DNA of 47,449 bases. Source: Candidatus Gallacutalibacter pullicola. GTDB lineage: Bacteria; Bacillota; Clostridia; Oscillospirales; Acutalibacteraceae. Both the position numbers and the translations under genes were made by a program. The stretch is taken from assembly GCA_018712265.1 (NCBI GenBank), contig DVHF01000083.1, positions 1-47,449 on the forward strand, read 5' to 3'. Shown here in pieces: positions 41,416-47,449 of the stretch; the first letter of the stretch is position 1; the number at the start of each line of letters is the position of its first letter. The notes beneath the pieces were generated by a model. It worked only from the letters and a program-made list of their open reading frames with translations. It did not search any database and was not told the DNA's origin.

Positions 41416-42171
41416 TCAGTCTGCTAAAAGAGACAGAAACAGTCGATCCAATGATTCCCAGCCCGGTTTCGGATCGGGCGGGAGCGCGTCGGACTGCCGC
41501 TTGATTTCCGCCATCTGGCTCACGATATATTCGTCTAGCACGCCGATTCCGTGACCTTTCCACGATTCCGGTGCGCTCTTCTTTTCCTCCAGAAGCTGAT
41601 CCACACAATCCCGCAGGGCAGGATCCAGTTCCGCGTCCGCAAGCTCCGTGAACAGGATGGGTGGCGGGGTGCCGTGATCCAGAATCCATCGGGCGGCTAA
41701 AATCGGACGCAGTGCGTAAAAATATTTTTTCAGCGGCACATTGTCGCGACAGATGTGATCCTGATACGTCCGGCGGGCTGTGTTGAGATAGTGGTACAGC
41801 CCCGCTTTTTTCTGGAAACAGCGATCCATCTCGCGGCTGATCGTCTCCCATTGCGGCGCGCGGCGGTAGACAATCGGGGAACGCGCCCATTCAAACAGCG
41901 TTGGGTTCGACGAATACAGCAGGCGGAACGCCTTTTGGATGTCCCAGCCGTTGATATCGAACACATCGTCAAGCTGCCATTCTATCACATCGCGGGTCTT
42001 TTCCAGCTTGAGGTAAAATTCAAGTGGCCGCACATACAGGAAGCGCACGTCGTAGTCGCTGTCCGGGGACGCAAAGCCCCACGCACGGCTCCCGGATTCC
42101 GCTGCATACAGGATAGTTACCTGCTCTTTTTCCTCAATGGCGGCAAGCTTTTCGGCAATCGCATCCTGCAA
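41416..42171 (-). CDS. nucleotidyltransferase domain protein (YcgL/RlaP-like)
   Basis: Protein of 251 aa of the polymerase-beta-like nucleotidyltransferase superfamily. The core motif is ESGSRAWGFASPDSDYDVRFLYV, with GS and the paired Asp residues that bind metal. RYQDHICRDN-like and KKYFYALRPILAARW segments match the COG3541/RlaP group linked to RNA repair. The substrate is unknown. The start is TTG at 42171 after GGAGGA. It lies between the terminator of the WbpA-like gene and an R1 repeat, inside the sugar cluster but without an obvious sugar function. Confidence 0.8.
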   Translation of the reverse strand: MQDAIAEKLAAIEEKEQVTILYAAESGSRAWGFASPDSDYDVRFLYVRPLEFYLKLEKTRDVIEWQLDDVFDINGWDIQKAFRLLYSSNPTLFEWARSPIVYRRAPQWETISREMDRCFQKKAGLYHYLNTARRTYQDHICRDNVPLKKYFYALRPILAARWILDHGTPPPILFTELADAELDPALRDCVDQLLEEKKSAPESWKGHGIGVLDEYIVSQMAEIKRQSDALPPDPKPGWESLDRLFLSLLAD

Positions 42172-42200
42172 GACGGCTCCTCCTTTTCAAAATAAACGGG

Positions 42201-42238
42201 AAAAGCCGGCAATCAGGAACGGAACCGGATTGCCGGCT
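42201..42238 (-). terminator. terminator of the wbpD-wbpE-wbpA group
   Basis: AGCCGGCAATC (42204-42214) / GATTGCCGGCT (42228-42238), a perfect 11-bp stem, followed on the minus strand by TTTTCCCG. Confidence 0.82.
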
Positions 42239-42249
42239 GTCTTTCTGTT

Positions 42250-43569
42250 TTACAGCAGTTCAATATTGGAACGATCCTTCACGTCCTTCATGGCGTTGCG
42301 GGTATCGAAGATTTCCTTCGAGAGACGCTGAATTCTGTCGTAGTCAAAGCAGGAATGAGCCGTGCAGATGATTACGATATCGGCGTTCTTCAGGAGATCG
42401 TCTGTGAGCTCCTTCTCGCCGGTGTGCACCGCGCCCTTGTGCTTGTATTCCGGGATAAAGGGATCGTAGAATACCGTGTTGGCACCCTCGTCAATCAGGT
42501 GATCGATCACGTTGAGAGCCGGACTTTCGCGGTAATCGTCGATGTCATTCTTATAGGCCACGCCAAGGACAAGGACATTCGCGCCGTTCATGGCTTTCTT
42601 GTTGCGGTTGAGGATCTTCATGGCGCGATCGACAACGTATTCCGGCATCGCGGTGTTGATCTCGCCGGAGGTTTCGATCAGGCGCGTGTGGTAATCAAAC
42701 TCGCGCGCTTTCCATGTCAGATAGAACGGATCGAGCGGGATGCAGTGGCCGCCGAGGCCCGGTCCCGGATAGAACGCCTGGAACCCGTAGGGCTTCGTCT
42801 TAGCCGCGTCGATGACCTCCCACACGTTGATGCCCATGCGGTTGCAGATAATCGCCATCTCGTTGGCGAGGCCGATGTTGATATTGCGGTAGGTGTTTTC
42901 GAGCAGCTTCTCCATCTCCGCAACAGCCGGGGACGACACTTCATACACGCCGCCCTCGAGAACATTGCGGTACAGAGCAGCGGCAACCTCTGTGGAATCC
43001 TTGCCGCAGCCGCCGATTACCTTCGGGGTATTTTTCGTCTTGTACTGCTTGTTGCCGGGATCGACGCGCTCCGGGGAGAAAGCAAGGTAGAAATCCTCTC
43101 CGCACACAAGCCCGGTGTTTTCAAAAATCGGCTTGAGCAGTTCTTCGGTCGTGCCCGGATACGTGGTGGATTCCAGCACCACCAGCATCCCCTTGTGGGC
43201 GTGCGCGGCGACAGATTCCGCCGAACCCTTGACGTAGCTGATATCCGGCTGCTGGTACTTATCAAGCGGAGTCGGTACGCAGATCGCAACGGCGTCGACA
43301 TCCTTGATAAATGAGAAATCATTCGTCGCAGAGAGCATCCCGCTCGCTACAACCTCTTTGAACACATCGTCCACGATATCGCCGATATAGTTATGCCCTT
43401 CGTTGACGAGAGCAACCTTCTTCTCCTGCACATCAAAGCCGATGGTCTTATAGCCGGACTTGGCAAACTCCGTGGCGAGAGGGAGCCCGACGTATCCAAG
43501 CCCAACGATACCAATCACAGCGGACTTGTCCGCAATTTTGGCAAGCATTTCAGATTTCAAATTGGACAT
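42250..43569 (-). CDS. wbpA: UDP-N-acetylglucosamine 6-dehydrogenase (WbpA-like)
   Basis: NAD-dependent nucleotide-sugar dehydrogenase of 439 aa that oxidises C-6 to the uronic acid. The NAD site GLGYVGLPLATEF is at residues 23-35, CVPTPLDKYQQPDISYV is the WbpA/WecC block, and catalytic Cys276 lies in GLGGHCIPLDPFYL. With the WbpB, D, E and I homologues, UDP-GlcNAc is the likely substrate. The ribosome site is weak (AAGCAGG). It lies 46 nt downstream of the wbpE-like gene and ends at a strong terminator. Confidence 0.9.
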   Translation of the reverse strand: MSNLKSEMLAKIADKSAVIGIVGLGYVGLPLATEFAKSGYKTIGFDVQEKKVALVNEGHNYIGDIVDDVFKEVVASGMLSATNDFSFIKDVDAVAICVPTPLDKYQQPDISYVKGSAESVAAHAHKGMLVVLESTTYPGTTEELLKPIFENTGLVCGEDFYLAFSPERVDPGNKQYKTKNTPKVIGGCGKDSTEVAAALYRNVLEGGVYEVSSPAVAEMEKLLENTYRNINIGLANEMAIICNRMGINVWEVIDAAKTKPYGFQAFYPGPGLGGHCIPLDPFYLTWKAREFDYHTRLIETSGEINTAMPEYVVDRAMKILNRNKKAMNGANVLVLGVAYKNDIDDYRESPALNVIDHLIDEGANTVFYDPFIPEYKHKGAVHTGEKELTDDLLKNADIVIICTAHSCFDYDRIQRLSKEIFDTRNAMKDVKDRSNIELL

Positions 43570-43615
43570 TTTGTTACCTGCTTTCTATTATTTCTATATT
43601 ATCTATTACAATTTA

Positions 43616-44743
43616 TTATAATTTTAAAAGCGCCTCGCATACGGTGCGGATAATATCCTCGGTGAGATAGCCGTGCATGGGCAGGCTGAATACCTGCTGT
43701 GCCAGCGCCTCGCTGACCGGAAGATCGCCGGGCTTGTACCCCAGATCAGCATAAACCTGCTGGAAATGGAGCGGCTTCGGATAATATACCATCGTCGGGA
43801 TGCCCTGCTCCTTCATGCCGGCAAGAATGCGATCGCGGTGCTCGGGGCTGTCCGCCTTGATGGTGTACTGCGCCCAGCTGGACAAATATCCATCCGGAAC
43901 CGTCGGCGTATCGAACTTGCTGCCCAGAAGCTCCGTATACATAGCGGCCGCGCGGTTGCGGGTTGCATTCTCTGTATCGAATGCGTGCAGCTTCGGAAGC
44001 AGGATCGCCGCCTGGAGCGTGTCGAGACGCGAGTTCAGGCCGACGCGCACGTTATCATACTTAAAGGATCCCTTGCCGTGTACACGGATGGAAACAAGAA
44101 GCTTGTACATCTCCTCGTCATCCGTGAAAATCGCGCCGCCGTCGCCGTAGCAGCCGAGCGGTTTGGCCGGGAAAAAGCTGGTGGCGGAAATATCGCCGAA
44201 CGAGCACGCTTTTTTCCCGTTGATCTGGCCGCCAAAGCCCTGCGCCGCATCTTCCAGAATCGTCAGATGGTATTCCCTGCAAATCGCTTCGATCTCCGGA
44301 TAATTTGCCGGAAGCCCGAACAGATCGACCGGGATCACCATGCGCGGACGGAGACGTCCCTCCCGGATCACCCGCTGCACCTGCGCGCGCAGGGAGTCCG
44401 GATCCAGATTAAAGGTATCGCGGCATACGTCGCAGAAAATCGGGGTCGCCCCGACAAGGCTTACCACCTCGGACGTGGCCACGAACGTGAAGGCCGGCAC
44501 GAACACCGCGTCGCCCTTGCCGATTCCCAGCGCCATCAGCGGCATCAGCAGGGCATCAGTCCCGTTGGCAACCGAAACGCAGTAGCGGCGTCCGGTATAC
44601 TCGCAAAGCTCCTTTTCCAGCTGTTCGGTCTGCGGCCCGGAAATAAAATGACATCCGGAAATGACATCCGCAATCCCGGCGTCAATTTCCTGTTTCAGGT
44701 GCTGATACTGCGCACCTAAATCATTAAACGCTATCTTTTGCAT
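43616..44743 (-). CDS. wbpE: DegT/DnrJ/EryC1/StrS aminotransferase (WbpE-like)
   Basis: PLP-dependent sugar aminotransferase of 375 aa. Lys194 in [15 protein letters not shown] binds PLP, Asp165 in LEDAAQGFG contacts the pyridine nitrogen, and SVANGTDAL forms the phosphate pocket. [15 protein letters not shown] is the form seen in WbpE-type 3-aminotransferases, which aminate the 3-keto sugar made by WbpB. GAGGAGG precedes the ATG. It overlaps the wbpD-like gene by 20 nt. Confidence 0.9.
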   Translation of the reverse strand: MQKIAFNDLGAQYQHLKQEIDAGIADVISGCHFISGPQTEQLEKELCEYTGRRYCVSVANGTDALLMPLMALGIGKGDAVFVPAFTFVATSEVVSLVGATPIFCDVCRDTFNLDPDSLRAQVQRVIREGRLRPRMVIPVDLFGLPANYPEIEAICREYHLTILEDAAQGFGGQINGKKACSFGDISATSFFPAKPLGCYGDGGAIFTDDEEMYKLLVSIRVHGKGSFKYDNVRVGLNSRLDTLQAAILLPKLHAFDTENATRNRAAAMYTELLGSKFDTPTVPDGYLSSWAQYTIKADSPEHRDRILAGMKEQGIPTMVYYPKPLHFQQVYADLGYKPGDLPVSEALAQQVFSLPMHGYLTEDIIRTVCEALLKL

Positions 44744-45335
44744 CTGTTACCTCCTCAAGGCCGTGATCGCCTTGCTTGTAATTTCTCTGGCATTTCGGGC
44801 AGTGGAGCCGCTCGTCAAGCTTTTCGCCGCATTCGCAGGCCCATCCCTTCTGCCGCGCCGGATTCCCCATCATAATCGCGTGATCCGGCACATCCTTTGT
44901 CACAACGCTGCCTGCCGCGATAAAGCTGTTTTTGCCGATGCGGTGGCCGCAGACAATCGTCGCGTTTGCGCCGATGCTTGCGCCCTCTCCAACCGGCGTG
45001 TGTGCATAATATTGAGAACCGCGCTGCGGATATTTGCAGCGTGGGCGCTGTACATTCGTAAATACCATTGAGGGGCCGCAGAACACATAGTCCCCCAGCT
45101 CCACGCCCTCATACACAGAGACGTTATTCTGGATTTTGCAGTGATTCCCCACCACAGCGCCGTCCGCGATAAATACGTTCTGGCCGATGGTACAGCCCTC
45201 TCCGATTTTCGCTTTGCCGCTGATGTGGCAGAAATGCCAGATTTTCGTTCCATCTCCAATCTGCGCACCCTCATCGGCATACGCGCTTGGATGGACAAAA
45301 TACTTCTTTCCCGGTTCCATGTCTGATAAAACCAC
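44724..45335 (-). CDS. wbpD: hexapeptide-repeat sugar N-acetyltransferase (WbpD-like)
   Basis: Left-handed beta-helix acetyltransferase of 203 aa that N-acetylates the 3-amino group of UDP-GlcNAc3NA from acetyl-CoA. Hexapeptide repeats run from [20 protein letters not shown] to [33 protein letters not shown] matches WbpD-type loops. A C-terminal zinc ribbon (CECG, CPKC) is appended. The start is GTG at 45335 after GGAG, or ATG 45320. It is the first gene of the group, behind the promoter at 45437-45465. Confidence 0.9.
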   Translation of the reverse strand: MVLSDMEPGKKYFVHPSAYADEGAQIGDGTKIWHFCHISGKAKIGEGCTIGQNVFIADGAVVGNHCKIQNNVSVYEGVELGDYVFCGPSMVFTNVQRPRCKYPQRGSQYYAHTPVGEGASIGANATIVCGHRIGKNSFIAAGSVVTKDVPDHAIMMGNPARQKGWACECGEKLDERLHCPKCQRNYKQGDHGLEEVTDAKDSV

Positions 45336-45436
45336 CCATCTCCGGCGGGAAGTGAAAATTCACGGCGCGCCGCCGGATCGCACCTTGTCCCGCCGCTTCC
45401 GGAAAAACGGCTGGAATCGGGATCCAATCTTTGATT

Positions 45437-45465
45437 ATTATATCCCTAATATCCGCCTTAGTCAA
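45437..45465 (-). promoter_or_regulatory. promoter of the wbpD-wbpE-wbpA group
   Basis: Minus-strand TTGACT (45465-45460), 17-nt spacer, TATAAT (45442-45437). Confidence 0.8.
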
Positions 45466-45485
45466 TAATCGCGGCGGATTAAATA

Positions 45486-45514
45486 TTGACATTGGAAATC
45501 AATCGTATTATGAT
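45486..45514 (+). promoter_or_regulatory. promoter of the plus-strand DegT-type gene
   Basis: TTGACA (45486-45491), 17-nt spacer, TATGAT (45509-45514). Back to back with the wbpD promoter, with 20 nt between the two -35 boxes, so one regulator could act on both. Confidence 0.8.
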
Positions 45515-45624
45515 GGATACACTGGGCGGTATGCCTGTAAAATTCAGCAAACACCGCCGTTCCTGTCAGCATTTATCTTCCCTGACACAGGGGCAAAATA
45601 TCATCCGAAAAGAGGAAATCGTTT

Positions 45625-46803
45625 ATGAGTGCTTTTGTCAGACGTGAGAAATTTATTCCGTACAACCTGCCCGATATTTCGGAACAGGAAATCAACGAGG
45701 TAGTGGACACACTGAAATCCGGCTGGCTCGCGAAAGGCCCGCGTACAGTGGAATTTGAAAAAGAATTTGCAGCATATGTCGGCGCGAAGCACGCCGTGGC
45801 GGTAAACTCCTGCACGGCCGCCCTGCACGTGGCGCTGCTCTCACAGGATATCGGTGCGGGCGACGAGGTCATCACCACGCCCATGACCTTTGCCTCCACC
45901 GCAAGCACCATCATCCACACGGGCGCCACCCCGGTGTTCGCGGATATCGATTATTCCACCGGCTGCATCGACCCGGATGAGATCGAAAAGAAAATCACTC
46001 CCCGGACAAAAGCGATCGTCCCTGTGCATTACAGCGGGCAGGTCTGCGATCTGGATCGCATTTACGAGATCGCCGACAAGCACGGCCTGTTCGTCTCTGA
46101 GGATGCCGCGCACGCCCTGTGGAGCCGCTACAAGGGCCGCCTGATCGGCAGCCATCTTCGCGGAACGGCGTCGTACAGCTTCTACGCGACCAAAAACCTG
46201 TGCACCGGCGAGGGCGGGATGCTCGCAACCGACAGCGACGAAATTGCGGCGCGCGCCCGTGTGCTGACAAGCCACGGCATGAGCAAAAACGCATGGAACC
46301 GCTACGCCAAGGGCGGCACGTGGAAATACGATATTATTGAGCCGGGCTTCAAATATAATATGTTCGATATTCAGGCGGCTCTGGGCCTCAAGCAGCTTTC
46401 GCGCCTCGAGGATATGCAGAAGCGCCGTCTGCGGATTGCCGCGCGGTATCAGGAGGAATTCGGCAAAATGGACGCCGTGGAGACTCCCTTTGTCCCGGAT
46501 TACGCCACGCACAGCTGGCACCTTTACGTAATCCGCATCGTTCCGGAGCTTCTGACGATCGACCGCGATCAGTTCATTGTCGAACTCAACGAACGCAACA
46601 TTGGGACAAGTGTGCATTTCATCCCGGTGCATCTGATGACGGCGTACCGCACACGCTTCGGCTATAAAGAGGGAGATTTCCCGAATACCGAAAAGCATTT
46701 TGATCGGATTATTTCCCTGCCGCTCTACCCCACCATGACGGACGAGGAAACGGAGTATATTATCGCTGCTGTCCGTGACATCATCGCGCAGTACCACAAG
46801 TGA
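45625..46803 (+). CDS. DegT/DnrJ/EryC1/StrS aminotransferase (ArnB/PseC-like)
   Basis: PLP-dependent sugar aminotransferase of 392 aa. Lys190 in SYSFYATKNLCTGEGG binds PLP, Asp160 lies in SEDAAHALWS, and the phosphate pocket is in VNSCTAALHVAL. The FYATKNLCTGEGGML form is typical of ArnB/PseC-like 4-aminotransferases of 4-keto-6-deoxy sugars, distinct from the WbpE type next door. It would give a second amino sugar, but no matching dehydratase is in the window. AGAGGA precedes the ATG. It is divergent from the wbp group. Its stop codon lies at the edge of an R2 repeat. Confidence 0.88.
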   Translation: MSAFVRREKFIPYNLPDISEQEINEVVDTLKSGWLAKGPRTVEFEKEFAAYVGAKHAVAVNSCTAALHVALLSQDIGAGDEVITTPMTFASTASTIIHTGATPVFADIDYSTGCIDPDEIEKKITPRTKAIVPVHYSGQVCDLDRIYEIADKHGLFVSEDAAHALWSRYKGRLIGSHLRGTASYSFYATKNLCTGEGGMLATDSDEIAARARVLTSHGMSKNAWNRYAKGGTWKYDIIEPGFKYNMFDIQAALGLKQLSRLEDMQKRRLRIAARYQEEFGKMDAVETPFVPDYATHSWHLYVIRIVPELLTIDRDQFIVELNERNIGTSVHFIPVHLMTAYRTRFGYKEGDFPNTEKHFDRIISLPLYPTMTDEETEYIIAAVRDIIAQYHK

Positions 46804-46965
46804 GCAAAAATTAAAGTTTTCGCCAGCCTTTTTCAAAAGGCTGCGGGGGCGCGGGGGCTGGCCCCCGTGAAACAGGAACGCGAAGCGTTCCCCCAGAAAG
46901 GTGAGCAAACAGAGAGGGCGTTCCATCCAGTGGATGAAACGCCCGAACGCTTTTGCGGGCCTGCA
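46803..46965. repeat. R2 interspersed hairpin element
   Basis: GAGCAAAAATTAAAGTTTT, then GGGGGCTGGCCCCC, GAACGCGAAGCGTTC, GGTGAGCAAACAGAG and the stem at 46916-46928 / 46932-46944 (GGGCGTTCCATCC with GGATGAAACGCCC, 12 of 13 pairs). The A/T hairpin of other copies is replaced here by AGCCTTTTT / AAAAGGCT. Confidence 0.78.
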
Positions 46966-47000
46966 TACGGAAAGGAAACGGCATCGGAGTTCCCAAAGCC

Positions 47001-47383
47001 TGCTGTTCCCAGCAAGCTGAGATAAAACTATTATAAGTGCTGTGGGCGGGGTTGCATCAAGTGCCGTTCCCAGCAAGCCGGGATAAAATCATCGGGTGTA
47101 TCTGAAAAATTCTCAGCACTATTACATTCACCTGAAAAACAGCGTCTACTGCGCCTGCCACTCTTACAACATAAAAATATTACGGCGGATTCGCGCCAGA
47201 TATCCGCTATTTTTCAGCGAATTTTAAAAAATATTCTTGCCACTGTATATATACGGGATAAAGCGCCAAGTCCGATAGAGCCCTCCCCGTCGGGGACTTG
47301 CCACTATACACATACGGGATAAATTTCGATCTGAAAGAATTTTTTCAACTGGCTGCTTGTCCCTGCATACATACGAGGATAAC
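47001..47383 (+). CRISPR. degenerate direct repeats at about 60-nt spacing, possible decayed type I-E array
   Basis: Two similar repeats begin at 47001 and 47062 (shared GTTCCCAGCAAGC, then GATAAAA). Three more begin at 47236, 47297 and 47356 (shared CTTGCCACT... ATACGGGATAAA, the last diverged). Intervals are 61, 61 and 59 nt, and the intervening 32-34 nt differ. Edge motifs TTCCC and GGGATAAA resemble type I-E repeats (about 29 nt plus 32-nt spacer). Against: the two groups differ in the middle, 47090-47235 has no regular copy, and no cas gene is visible. It may instead be a set of operator-like repeats. Confidence 0.35.
47132..47217. repeat. inverted repeat inside the degenerate repeat region
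   Basis: CTGAAAAACAGCG (47132-47144) pairs with CGCTATTTTTCAG (47205-47217) with one mismatch (G-T). It lies between the two groups of direct repeats. Confidence 0.5.
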
Positions 47384-47406
47384 GTCACGACAGAAAGGGA
47401 ACCGCT

Positions 47407-47449
47407 ATGAACCCACAACGGAAACCACGCACGATGCTGCTGATCAGGA
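47407..47449 (+). CDS. start of an unidentified gene (runs off the window)
   Basis: ATG after AAAGGGA with 6-7 nt spacing; the first 14 codons read MNPQRKPRTMLLIR and stay open to the window end. Too short to assign. It follows the degenerate repeat group by 23 nt. Confidence 0.4.
   Translation, partial: MNPQRKPRTMLLIR

Noticed and set aside
47236-47262. GCCACTGT followed by CGGGA resembles part of a cobalamin riboswitch.
   Set aside because: The other conserved boxes are absent, the motif recurs as a direct repeat with changes in that very part, and no B12 gene follows.
47224-47418. Minus-strand open frame of 64 codons at the window end.
   Set aside because: It reads through the degenerate direct repeats and overlaps the start of a better-supported plus-strand gene.

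Overview
The window looks like a chromosomal segment of a GC-rich, Gram-positive clostridial bacterium, most likely Oscillospiraceae (Ruminococcaceae). The pointers are Firmicutes-type neighbourhoods (yqeG-aroQ-pepP-efp), a CD1247-type zinc-ribbon protein, a BlaI/BlaR1 pair, lipoproteins, strong AGGAGG ribosome binding sites and sigma-A promoters with 17-nt spacers. The family assignment is inference. No rRNA, tRNA, prophage or transposase gene was seen.

Layout. 1-2.1 kb: a phosphatidylglycerophosphate synthase-like gene with a broken frame, a CmpB-type membrane protein and a coiled-coil protein. 2.4-7.1 kb: a DUF308 protein, an AI-2E-type permease, a TetR regulator divergent from a zinc alcohol dehydrogenase, and an esterase. 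7.2-10.8 kb: CD1247-type protein, efp, pepP-like peptidase, aroQ, yqeG and rpsU, all on the minus strand. 11.0-12.8 kb: a TPR/DUF4261 protein.

12.9-24.3 kb: a long minus-strand run read in the order pyrB, pyrI, ppa, cbiA, cobT, cobU, DJ-1/PfpI-like, cobS, a second small CobU-like protein, cbiB, cobD, cbiP, cbiC. It joins pyrimidine synthesis to the amidation, aminopropanol attachment and nucleotide-loop steps of cobalamin synthesis. The only good promoter I see is upstream of pyrB, and I find no cobalamin riboswitch.

24.4-37.5 kb: an AT-rich P-loop kinase gene (probable recent arrival), nth, an SDR, glgA, a Cthe_2159-like lipoprotein, a MATE exporter, a flavodoxin bracketed by inverted repeats, a BlaI/BlaR1 system with operators, a PduL-type phosphotransacylase and a small lipoprotein.

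37.6-46.8 kb: a surface-sugar cluster. Homologues of WbpD, WbpE, WbpA, WbpB and WbpI would together make UDP-2,3-diacetamido-2,3-dideoxymannuronic acid. A GT4 glycosyltransferase, an embedded nucleotidyltransferase and a divergent second DegT-type aminotransferase accompany them. 46.8-47.4 kb: an interspersed repeat, then degenerate direct repeats at about 60-nt intervals that recall a decayed type I-E CRISPR array, then the start of an unidentified gene.

The most striking non-coding feature is three families of interspersed hairpin-rich elements (called R1, R2 and R3 here). Paired bases change together between copies, so the folded structure appears to be conserved. A 136-bp multi-hairpin element closed by a perfect 15-bp inverted repeat lies in the glgA leader.
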